A DNA stretch of 9,471 bases from Actinomycetes bacterium (GTDB lineage Bacteria > Actinomycetota > Acidimicrobiia > Spongiisociales > UBA5794). The DNA lies in assembly GCA_023336765.1 (NCBI GenBank), contig JAMBLL010000230.1, positions 1-9,471 of the forward strand, in the 5' to 3' direction. Numbering within the stretch: the stretch's first letter is position 1; each line of letters begins with the position of its first letter. This document shows, in pieces, positions 1 to 5,047 of the stretch. Below the pieces are notes generated by a model. The model was not told where the DNA came from and searched no databases. It worked only from the letters and a program-made list of their open reading frames with translations. Position numbers and translations under genes: made by a program.

Positions 1-487
1 CCACAGCACCGAACAGGCTCTCCATGGAGTGGTCCTTCCCTTCGATCCTGTCGCGAACAACAGGGCCGAGCCCACTCCCGTAGACCGCGCACAAGGGCTG
101 CCTGCGACCAGAAGCGACAGGAACCCTCACGGACATGGCATCAATCGGGGGTTCGACGATGTCACGGACGGTCTGGGAGTCGACGAACGGCATGTCCACC
201 GCTAGGAGGAACACGTCTCGCCCGGCTGCACTCCGGTATGCCGTATCAAGGCCACCGAGAGGTCCGAGACCTGAAACGAGGTCGGGCATGATGCGGATCC
301 CGAACGGTGCAGCGTCACCTCCGGAGATCACAACAGAGGTGAACACATCCGAGAGCACAGCACATGCACGTACGAGGAGCGTCGACCCATTGAACTCGAT
401 AGATGCCTTGTCTCGTCCCATTCTCCGGGAAGCACCTCCGACAAGAACAACCCCCAACGTGTCTTCGATCAGGGCTTTGGCGTCCAT
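1..487 (-). CDS. mobA: Molybdenum cofactor guanylyltransferase MobA, 5' part (gene runs off the window)
   Basis: MobA transfers GMP from GTP to molybdopterin-Mo to make the guanine dinucleotide cofactor used by enzymes such as formate dehydrogenase; it is cytoplasmic. The minus strand reads open from an ATG at 487 to the window edge (162 codons, C-terminus missing; the family is usually about 190-210 aa). Visible motifs are the NTP-binding loop VGGASRRMGRDK (residues 16-27), PDLVSGLGPLGGL (68-80), the metal-binding stretch AVDMPFV (96-102) and RQPLCAVYG (129-137). The start is uncertain. The ATG at 487 has no clear Shine-Dalgarno and lies inside hairpin repeat copy 1, so residues 2-7 are encoded by the repeat arm. 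A TTG at 457-455, just before GVVLVGG, would give the usual short N-terminus and leave the repeat outside the gene. It is divergent from fhs. Identification is by motif; related nucleotidyltransferases such as CTP-dependent MocA are less likely given SRRMG and DMPF. Confidence 0.85.
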   Translation of the reverse strand, partial: MDAKALIEDTLGVVLVGGASRRMGRDKASIEFNGSTLLVRACAVLSDVFTSVVISGGDAAPFGIRIMPDLVSGLGPLGGLDTAYRSAAGRDVFLLAVDMPFVDSQTVRDIVEPPIDAMSVRVPVASGRRQPLCAVYGSGLGPVVRDRIEGKDHSMESLFGAV

Positions 488-525
488 ACCCGCAATATAT
501 GGCGGCTACGGACGCCAAAGCCCTG
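470..525. repeat. Hairpin repeat, copy 1 (mobA/fhs divergent region)
   Basis: Perfect 16-bp inverted repeat CAGGGCTTTGGCGTCC (470-485) and its complement (510-525). Inside it lies a second stem, CCGC (490-493) with GCGG (502-505), plus two further pairs (487-488 with 507-508), leaving an AT-rich loop AATATATG. The outer arm is nearly the same sequence as in the copies at 4168-4229 and 9030-9092, while the inner stem is not. It lies between divergent genes, so a plain terminator role is unlikely for this copy. It overlaps the annotated ATG of mobA. I do not recognise it as a named repeat family. Confidence 0.85.
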
Positions 526-551
526 AGAACAGGTACCTTGCGGGGGGTCGC

Positions 552-557
552 TACCGT
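552..557 (+). promoter_or_regulatory. Possible -10 element of a leaderless fhs transcript
   Basis: TACCGT fits the TANNNT pattern and ends 7 nt before the fhs ATG at 565, which would put the transcription start at or next to the start codon. No convincing -35 is seen, and the only purine-rich stretch upstream (GGGGGG, 542-547) is too far from the ATG for a normal ribosome binding site. The call rests on spacing alone. Confidence 0.35.
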
Positions 558-564
558 TGTGGTT

Positions 565-2253
565 ATGCGCACAGACCTAGAAATCGCCAGAGCAGTAACC
601 CTTCGACCGATCACCGACGTAGCAGAGGACATGGGAATCCCTCCCGAGTTCATCGAGCCTCGCGGTGACGGGATAGCGAAGATCAAGCTCGCAGCGATCG
701 ACGAGATGGGCCCACCGCGGGCCAAGTACATACTCGTGACCGCAGTCAACCCCACACCGTTTGGCGAAGGCAAGACAACCATTTCCGTCGGACTGGCGCA
801 AGGGTTCAAACTTCTCGACAAACAGGCTGTGCTCACACTGCGCCAGCCGTCACTCGGTCCAACATTCGGAATCAAGGGTGGTGCTGCTGGTGGTGGCTAC
901 TCCCAGGTTGTACCGATGGAGGAGATGAACCTCCACCTCACAGGTGACTTCCATGCCGTCACCGTTGCCAACAACCTGCTCTCAGCCCTTATCGACAGCC
1001 ATATCTACCAGGGCAATCAACTGTCGATCAATGTCAAGCGCGTCACGTGGCGCAGGGTGATGGACGTCAACGACCGTGCACTCCGCCACATCGTGATCGG
1101 TCTTGGTTCCACTCTTGATGGGATACCCAGAGAGGGTGGATTCGACATAACCGCAGCATCAGAACTGATGGCGATCCTCGGGCTTGCAACAAGCCTTCAA
1201 GATCTGCGAGAGCGTCTCGGCCGAATCGTCGTCGGCTACAACCGCCACAAGGATCCTGTCACGGCCGAAGAGATCGGCGGGGCAGGAGCGATGGCGGTGC
1301 TTCTCAAGGACGCTCTCAATCCAAACCTCATGCAGACGCTCGAGGGCACACCGGCACTGGTACACACTGGCCCGTTCGCGAACATCGCACACGGCAACGC
1401 GTCGATCGTTGCTGACCAGATCGGTATCCGGTCTGGCGACTACCTCATCACTGAGGCAGGATTCGGCTCAGACGTGGGTGCTGAAAAGTTCTTCAACCTG
1501 AAGTGCCAGGCATCGGGCATGTCCCCCGACGTTGCAGTGATCGTCGCAACGGTGCGCGCTCTCAAGCTCAACTCCGGCAAGTTCGTGGTAAAGGCAGGAA
1601 AGCCGCTACCAGAAGAGATGATCGCCGAGAACACGGACGACGTGTTGGCGGGCGCCGCCAACCTGCGCAAACACATCGCCAACATGCGCCAGCACGGCGT
1701 TGTGCCGGTGGTCGCTGTCAACAGCTTCCCCACGGACCATCCCTCAGAACTCGCGGCGATCGGACAGATCGCAGAGGAGGAGGGCGTTGAGTGGGCCATT
1801 GCTGAGCCGTTCTCACGTGGAGCGGAAGGAATGGTTGCGCTCGCTGAAGCCGTCAGCACAGCAGCCGAAGAGGGTTCGAACTTCGTGCCGCTCTATTCGT
1901 TGGACATGAGCCTGACCGACAAGATCGACATCATCGCCAAGAAGGTCTACGGAGCAGATGGCGTCGAGTATGACATCAAGGCGCAGCGCCAGCTTGCAAG
2001 CTATGAATCACACGGATACGGCGGCCTTCCGATCTGTATGGCAAAGACCCAGTACTCGTTCAGCCACAACCCCGCGCTTCTCGGCGCACCTACCGGATGG
2101 GTACTCCCCGTGCGAGAGGTGCAGCTGGCTGCAGGTGCGGGGTTCATCCTGCCACTCACCGGATCGATAAACCGGATGCCTGGCCTGGGACTCCATCCTG
2201 CTGCTCATAACATCGATATCGACGAGGACGGCAACGTCGTCGGCCTGAGCTGA
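565..2253 (+). CDS. fhs: Formate-tetrahydrofolate ligase (10-formyl-THF synthetase)
   Basis: This enzyme catalyses ATP-dependent ligation of formate to tetrahydrofolate, giving 10-formyl-THF for purine, formyl-methionine and other one-carbon use; it is cytoplasmic and usually tetrameric. The product is 562 aa, close to the family's usual 555-560. Visible motifs are the nucleotide loop PTPFGEGKTT (63-72), the family signature GIKGGAAGGGY (102-112), VATVRALKLNSG (328-338, where most members end in GG), GLPICMAKTQYSFS (487-500) and the C-terminal PLTGSINRMPGLGLHPAA. The reading frame stays open upstream to an ATG at 403, but that extension runs through the mobA coding region and hairpin copy 1 and has no family counterpart. 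The ATG at 565 starts directly before MRTDLEIA, as expected. It is divergent from mobA, which suggests a loose link to formate metabolism through molybdenum formate dehydrogenase (inference). A possible terminator follows at 2266-2310. Confidence 0.97.
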   Translation: MRTDLEIARAVTLRPITDVAEDMGIPPEFIEPRGDGIAKIKLAAIDEMGPPRAKYILVTAVNPTPFGEGKTTISVGLAQGFKLLDKQAVLTLRQPSLGPTFGIKGGAAGGGYSQVVPMEEMNLHLTGDFHAVTVANNLLSALIDSHIYQGNQLSINVKRVTWRRVMDVNDRALRHIVIGLGSTLDGIPREGGFDITAASELMAILGLATSLQDLRERLGRIVVGYNRHKDPVTAEEIGGAGAMAVLLKDALNPNLMQTLEGTPALVHTGPFANIAHGNASIVADQIGIRSGDYLITEAGFGSDVGAEKFFNLKCQASGMSPDVAVIVATVRALKLNSGKFVVKAGKPLPEEMIAENTDDVLAGAANLRKHIANMRQHGVVPVVAVNSFPTDHPSELAAIGQIAEEEGVEWAIAEPFSRGAEGMVALAEAVSTAAEEGSNFVPLYSLDMSLTDKIDIIAKKVYGADGVEYDIKAQRQLASYESHGYGGLPICMAKTQYSFSHNPALLGAPTGWVLPVREVQLAAGAGFILPLTGSINRMPGLGLHPAAHNIDIDEDGNVVGLS

Positions 2254-2467
2254 CCCGAACTCGCTCCCAGCAGGATTCTTACGGCGTTCGTTCAGCAGAA
2301 TCGCTCTGGGCGTTCATATCTTCCGCGACTTCATCGCGGCCGACAACTCCTTTGTAGATGGGTCGATGACCCACTGGGTGAAGTGCGCCCAGCGTTGCCG
2401 CGTTCACACCTGTGGTAGCGGGACCTTCTTCCCCTGATGTTGGATGGCTGACGGCCGTCGGACCGCT
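2254..2467. other. Intergenic region with a series of potential hairpins
   Basis: No credible gene is seen between fhs and the padR promoter. Besides the possible terminator at 2266-2310, four short stem-loops follow: CCGCGA/TCGCGG (2323-2339, 5-nt loop), TGGGTC/GACCCA (2359-2373, 3-nt loop), the directly adjoining CTGGGTG/CGCCCAG (2374-2392, one wobble pair), and CCGC/GCGG enclosing CAC/GTG (2398-2421). This may be a structured RNA, a long 3' UTR, or chance in GC-rich DNA. I match it to no known riboswitch. Confidence 0.35.
2266..2310 (+). terminator. Possible stem-loop terminator after fhs
   Basis: CCCAG (2266-2270) pairs with CTGGG (2306-2310) and GATTCT (2274-2279) with AGAATC (2297-2302), separated by a 3x3 internal loop. 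It begins 12 nt after the fhs stop. No T-run follows, which is common for actinobacterial terminators but makes the call weak. Confidence 0.4.
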
Positions 2468-2511
2468 ATGTATCGATTCGATATATACTGTGATGTATCG
2501 AAACGATATAG
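2468..2511 (+). promoter_or_regulatory. padR-ino1 promoter with two tandem palindromic operators
   Basis: Two 17-bp boxes, TGTATCGATTCGATATA (2469-2485) and TGTATCGAAACGATATA (2494-2510), match at 15 of 17 positions and lie 25 bp apart centre to centre. Each is itself a palindrome: TATCGA-T-TCGATA (2471-2483) and TATCG-AAA-CGATA (2496-2508). A good -10, TATACT (2484-2489), sits between them, which predicts a start near 2496 inside the second box. A repressor bound here would block both polymerase entry and initiation. PadR proteins usually bind such short AT-rich palindromes at their own promoter, so autoregulation is the obvious reading. No convincing -35 is seen. Confidence 0.75.
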
Positions 2512-2523
2512 ACGGAGCTTCTC

Positions 2524-3042
2524 ATGCTCGACTTCGCAATCCTTGGACTTGTCATGGAGCGTGCCCGCCACGGGTACGAACTCAAGCGCGCCCTGGGAGA
2601 ACTCGGTTTCTGGAAGGTGTCCTTTGGCTCCCTCTACCCCGCCCTGCGTCGCCTCGAAAAGCGTGGAGCCATAGAGGCGACTGGGGGCACCGGTCGCCGC
2701 AAGGCTTATCGCATCACCGACAGTGGCCGCGATATCTTCGCCACGCTGATGTCCACCGATCCAGACGCATCCGAGACGGAGCGCGCCTTCCAGATCAGAC
2801 TCGCCTTCCTCGGCCACCTTCCGACGGACCGCAGAGTGCAGGTCCTCGAAGGACGCAGGGCAAAACTCTCAACACATCTCAGGTCGGCACGTGAAATTTT
2901 CATCGATGCCAGGTCGAATACAGAGAACCAGGACCGCTATCGGCTTGCCCTCATGGAGCACGCCATGGCAACGACAGAATCTGACATCGCGTGGATCGAT
3001 GGCCTTGTTGCCACCGAACGACGCGTTGCCTCAGCGAACTAG
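2524..3042 (+). CDS. PadR-family transcriptional regulator upstream of ino1
   Basis: A 172-aa winged-helix regulator. Residues 1-80 fit the PadR DNA-binding domain: LDFAILGLV, HGYELKRAL, the recognition-helix region FGSLYPALRRLEKRGAI, and the wing with RRKAYRIT. The rest is a helical C-terminal dimerisation region of the Vir_act_alpha_C type. It starts at an ATG with GGAG (2514-2517) 6 nt upstream, so unlike several neighbours it carries a leader. It ends 14 nt before ino1, so the two form an operon. The same PadR-ino1 order occurs in Mycobacterium tuberculosis (Rv0047c-Rv0046c). It probably represses its own operon through the two palindromes at 2469-2510. The ligand is unknown; an inositol-related or stress signal would be a guess. 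Confidence 0.9.
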   Translation: MLDFAILGLVMERARHGYELKRALGELGFWKVSFGSLYPALRRLEKRGAIEATGGTGRRKAYRITDSGRDIFATLMSTDPDASETERAFQIRLAFLGHLPTDRRVQVLEGRRAKLSTHLRSAREIFIDARSNTENQDRYRLALMEHAMATTESDIAWIDGLVATERRVASAN

Positions 3043-3046
3043 AAAC

Positions 3047-3052
3047 AGGAGG
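3047..3052 (+). promoter_or_regulatory. Strong Shine-Dalgarno deciding the ino1 start
   Basis: AGGAGG lies 4 nt before the ATG at 3057. It rules out the in-frame upstream start at 2991, which lies inside padR and would add 22 residues unlike the family N-terminus. Confidence 0.9.
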
Positions 3053-3056
3053 ACGT

Positions 3057-4166
3057 ATGTCCAAGGTACGTGTAGCGATCGCAGGACTCGGCAACTGCGC
3101 AAACTCGCTCATTCAAGGTGTCGAGTACTACAAGGACGCGGACGCGGACCTTAAGGTCCCCGGCCTCATGCACATCGACCTCGGTGGCTACCACGTCGGG
3201 GATGTCGAGTTCGTTGCTGTGTTCGATGTCGATGCGACCAAGGTCGGCCAGGACATCTCCAAGGGCATGTGGGGCGGCCAGAACAACACGATCGAGTTCT
3301 GCGAAGTAGACAACTTCGATGTTGAGGTCCTCCGCGGGCCGACGTTCGATGGACTCGGCAAGTACTACGTCGACCAGGTCGAGGAGTCACCAGCGGAACC
3401 GGTCGATATTGTTCAGGCGCTCAAGGACTCTGGCGCTGATGTACTCGTGTCGTACCTCCCTGTCGGGTCAGAAGACGCGACACGGTTCTACGCCCAGGCC
3501 GCACTCGATGCAGGCGTTGCATTCGTCAATGCGATTCCCGTATTCATCGCTTCAGAGCCTGAGTGGGCCCAGAAGTTCGTCGATGCAGGACTGCCGATCA
3601 TCGGTGATGACATCAAGTCCCAGGTGGGAGCGACGATCGTACATCGACAACTCGCCAGACTGTTCGAGGACCGTGGAGTCAAGATCGACAACACGTACCA
3701 ACTGAACTTCGGCGGCAACATGGACTTCATGAACATGCTCGAGCGTGAACGCCTGATGTCCAAGAAGATCTCCAAAACCCAATCGGTGACAAGCCAGATC
3801 GACAACAAGATCAACTCAGAAAGCGTCCACATCGGCCCTTCAGACCACGTGCCATGGCTCACAGACCGCAAGTGGGCGTATATTCGCCTTGAGGGCACGT
3901 CCTTCGGCGATGTTCCCCTCAGCGTGGAGTTGAAGCTCGAAGTGTGGGACTCACCGAACTCGGCTGGCGTGATCATCGACGCGGTCCGCTGCGCAAAGAT
4001 CGCCATGGACCGCGGCATGTCAGGGCCGTTGCTCGCTCCTTCGTCGTACTTCATGAAGTCGCCTTCGGTGCAGTACCACGACAGCGTCGCACACGACAAC
4101 GTCGAGGCCTTCATTGCTGGCAACGACAACACCATCGAGGACCTCGCCACCTTCCTCGCAGGCTAA
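3057..4166 (+). CDS. ino1: Inositol-3-phosphate synthase (myo-inositol-1-phosphate synthase)
   Basis: This enzyme converts glucose-6-phosphate to 1L-myo-inositol-1-phosphate in an NAD-dependent oxidation, aldol cyclisation and reduction. In actinobacteria it feeds phosphatidylinositol and, in many, mycothiol. The product is 369 aa, the short actinobacterial/archaeal form (367 aa in M. tuberculosis). Residues 4-15 (VRVAIAGLGNCA) form the NAD-binding Rossmann loop. Further conserved blocks are SYLPVGSED (132-140), FVNAIPVFIAS (156-166), GDDIKSQVGAT (183-193), LNFGGNMDFMNM (216-227), the lysine-rich SKKISKTQSV (235-244) and LEVWDSPNSAGV (294-305). No truncation or missing block is seen. It is the second gene of the padR operon with a strong Shine-Dalgarno. 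Hairpin copy 2 begins 2 nt after its stop codon and may end the transcript. Confidence 0.96.
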   Translation: MSKVRVAIAGLGNCANSLIQGVEYYKDADADLKVPGLMHIDLGGYHVGDVEFVAVFDVDATKVGQDISKGMWGGQNNTIEFCEVDNFDVEVLRGPTFDGLGKYYVDQVEESPAEPVDIVQALKDSGADVLVSYLPVGSEDATRFYAQAALDAGVAFVNAIPVFIASEPEWAQKFVDAGLPIIGDDIKSQVGATIVHRQLARLFEDRGVKIDNTYQLNFGGNMDFMNMLERERLMSKKISKTQSVTSQIDNKINSESVHIGPSDHVPWLTDRKWAYIRLEGTSFGDVPLSVELKLEVWDSPNSAGVIIDAVRCAKIAMDRGMSGPLLAPSSYFMKSPSVQYHDSVAHDNVEAFIAGNDNTIEDLATFLAG

Positions 4167-4167
4167 C

Positions 4168-4229
4168 CATCAGGGCTTTGGTGTAGACCAGGTGCGTATA
4201 TGCGCCCGGTTGACGCCAAAGCCCTGATG
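4168..4229. repeat. Hairpin repeat, copy 2, possibly the ino1 terminator
   Basis: An almost perfect 62-nt hairpin. The outer arm CATCAGGGCTTTGGTGT (4168-4184) pairs with ACGCCAAAGCCCTGATG (4213-4229), 17 bp with one wobble. One mismatch follows, then 4186-4189 pairs with 4208-4211, another mismatch, then GGTGCG (4191-4196) pairs with TGCGCC (4201-4206), closed by a TATA loop. The outer arm shares its sequence with copies 1 and 3. Its place 2 nt after ino1 suits a terminator, but there is no T-run and copy 1 sits between divergent genes, so termination may be secondary. Confidence 0.85.
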
Positions 4230-4254
4230 CGCGGTGCGGCGCAGAACAGACCTG

Positions 4255-4283
4255 TGTACATTTCGTATACAGTGTGATACCTT
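4255..4283 (+). promoter_or_regulatory. Promoter and possible operator of the mazEF pair
   Basis: TGTACA (4255-4260) as -35 and TACCTT (4278-4283) as -10 are 17 nt apart, and the -10 ends 6 nt before the antitoxin ATG, giving a leaderless start. No Shine-Dalgarno is present. The same stretch holds the dyad TGTA-N9-TACA (4255-4271), which could be the autoregulatory site bound by the ribbon-helix-helix antitoxin (inference). Confidence 0.55.
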
Positions 4284-4289
4284 GGTGCC

Positions 4290-4547
4290 ATGAGCATCCC
4301 CGTAACAGCGAGACTCGATGAGTCTGTCGTTGAGGCGCTTGACCAAGCGGTCAACGCTGGCCTTGCCCCAACCAGGGGAGCTGCGGTGGCTCGCGCCGTT
4401 AGCGACTGGCTCAGCCTCCACGGCGAACAGGCGATCACGGAGTCGTATCGGTGTAGATACGAAGAGTCCGACCCAGACCAGGAGGCGCTCATCGGCGACC
4501 TGGCTGCATTCTCGATAGCTGCATGCCTCGCCGGCACCGAGCTTTGA
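4290..4547 (+). CDS. Ribbon-helix-helix antitoxin of a MazEF-type pair
   Basis: An 85-aa protein. Its N-terminus, SIPVTARLDESVVEALDQAV (residues 2-21), has the short strand and first helix of a ribbon-helix-helix DNA-binding domain, followed by a second helix (TRGAAVARAVSDWL). The acidic C-terminal part (ESDPDQEALIGDL) is what one expects of the segment that wraps and blocks a MazF toxin. Actinobacterial MazE antitoxins are often of this CopG-like kind rather than the AbrB-like E. coli form. The start is the ATG at 4290, probably leaderless. The stop overlaps the toxin start. The pairing with the MazF-like gene downstream is the strongest evidence for function; the sequence alone would only support a CopG/RHH protein. 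Confidence 0.8.
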   Translation: MSIPVTARLDESVVEALDQAVNAGLAPTRGAAVARAVSDWLSLHGEQAITESYRCRYEESDPDQEALIGDLAAFSIAACLAGTEL

Positions 4548-4858
4548 TCTCAAGAGGAGACGTCTGGGATGCCGACATTCCCGGTGTGGGCAAGCATCCC
4601 ATCGTGGTGATCACGAGGGACACAGCACTTCCTTTGGTGACCTCAGTGGTGTGTGTGCTGGTCACGAGTTCGGTCCATGAACATGTCGCGGAGGTCGAAG
4701 TAGGGCCAGAGGAGGGACTGGATCGGGCGAGTTCCGCAAACTGCGACAACATCTTCACCCTCCCAAAGGCGGTACTCACGCGCCGGCGAGGGAGACTCGG
4801 TCCAATCAAGTCCGTTGAACTCGACAGAGCGTTGATGATGGCCCTGGGTCTCGTATAG
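4544..4858 (+). CDS. MazF/PemK-family toxin (endoribonuclease)
   Basis: MazF toxins cut RNA at short sequence motifs and slow growth until the antitoxin neutralises them. Family marks are ISRGDVWDADIPG at the N-terminus, PIVVITRD (conserved Arg), LVTSSV (conserved Thr/Ser of the active site) and NCDNIFTLPKAVL near the C-terminus. The start is given as TTG at 4544, which overlaps the antitoxin stop (TTGA) and yields MISRGDVW, the usual MazF beginning. An ATG at 4523 would add seven residues (MPRRHRA) not expected in the family and also lacks a Shine-Dalgarno. The length from TTG is 104 aa, slightly short of the usual 105-120. All expected core motifs are present, so it is probably active. It is translationally coupled to the antitoxin upstream. 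Confidence 0.88.
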   Translation: MISRGDVWDADIPGVGKHPIVVITRDTALPLVTSVVCVLVTSSVHEHVAEVEVGPEEGLDRASSANCDNIFTLPKAVLTRRRGRLGPIKSVELDRALMMALGLV

Positions 4859-4948
4859 GCGAAAAACGGCTGCAGTCACGCGGGATGCTTTTAGGCACCG
4901 CACTCGCAGGCTTGCTGACTCGCTTGTCTCCCCGGAAGGAAGACGTCC

Positions 4949-4981
4949 GTGTACACTCACCCTGTCTACGCAGGGAAGTAA
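4949..4981 (+). CDS. Possible 10-codon leader ORF (upstream member of a TAATG pair)
   Basis: GTG at 4949 reads MYTHPVYAGK and stops at TAA (4979-4981). A purine-rich GGAAGGAAG (4934-4942) stands 6 nt upstream as a possible Shine-Dalgarno. Its stop shares an A with the ATG of the next tiny ORF (TAATG). If the promoter is the TACACT at 4952-4957, this ORF would not be transcribed whole, so only one of the two readings can be right. Confidence 0.25.
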   Translation: MYTHPVYAGK

Positions 4982-4998
4982 TGACAGAGAAGAACTGA
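4981..4998 (+). CDS. Possible five-residue leader peptide MTEKN
   Basis: ATG at 4981 is preceded by AGGGA (4972-4976) at 4 nt and stops at TGA (4996-4998). It lies 49 nt upstream of the ABC-F start and 14 nt before the hairpin at 5013. Its position suits an attenuator leader peptide. The same frame is open upstream to an ATG at 4885 (37 aa in total), which has no good Shine-Dalgarno. So short an ORF can arise by chance. Confidence 0.35.
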   Translation: MTEKN

Positions 4999-5047
4999 GG
5001 AAACATCACCTCCGGGCTATTCGCCCGCCCTACTTCTGGGAGTTCTC

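Larger units (their letters stand above)
4859..5047 (+). promoter_or_regulatory. Leader region of the ABC-F gene with tiny ORFs and a hairpin
   Basis: A gap of 189 nt separates mazF from the ABC-F gene. A possible -10, TACACT (4952-4957), would give a start near 4964 and a leader of about 84 nt. This leader holds a five-codon ORF (4981-4998) with AGGGA just upstream, then a hairpin CGGGC-TATTC-GCCCG (5013-5027). The Shine-Dalgarno GGGAG (5038-5042) of the ABC-F gene can pair with CTCC (5010-5013), and its GGG with CCC (5028-5030). Antibiotic-induced ABC-F genes are often controlled by ribosome stalling on a short leader ORF that reshapes such structures. That this happens here is inference. 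Confidence 0.5.

Noticed and set aside
403..564. Upstream extension of fhs by 54 codons from an ATG at 403
   Set aside because: The extension is antisense to mobA, runs through hairpin copy 1, and has no counterpart in the known Fhs N-terminus; the ATG at 565 gives the expected length.
315..875. 186-codon open frame on the minus strand
   Set aside because: It is the shadow of fhs and mobA in the wrong frame; its composition shows no recognisable motif, and the mobA frame explains the DNA at 315-487.
3488..4150. 220-codon open frame on the minus strand
   Set aside because: It lies wholly antisense to ino1, which is conserved end to end; it has no start signal or motif.
4885..4998. 37-codon ORF before the ABC-F gene (ATG at 4885, same frame as MTEKN)
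   Set aside because: It has no convincing Shine-Dalgarno and no recognisable sequence; kept only as an alternative start for the leader peptide, not as a gene.
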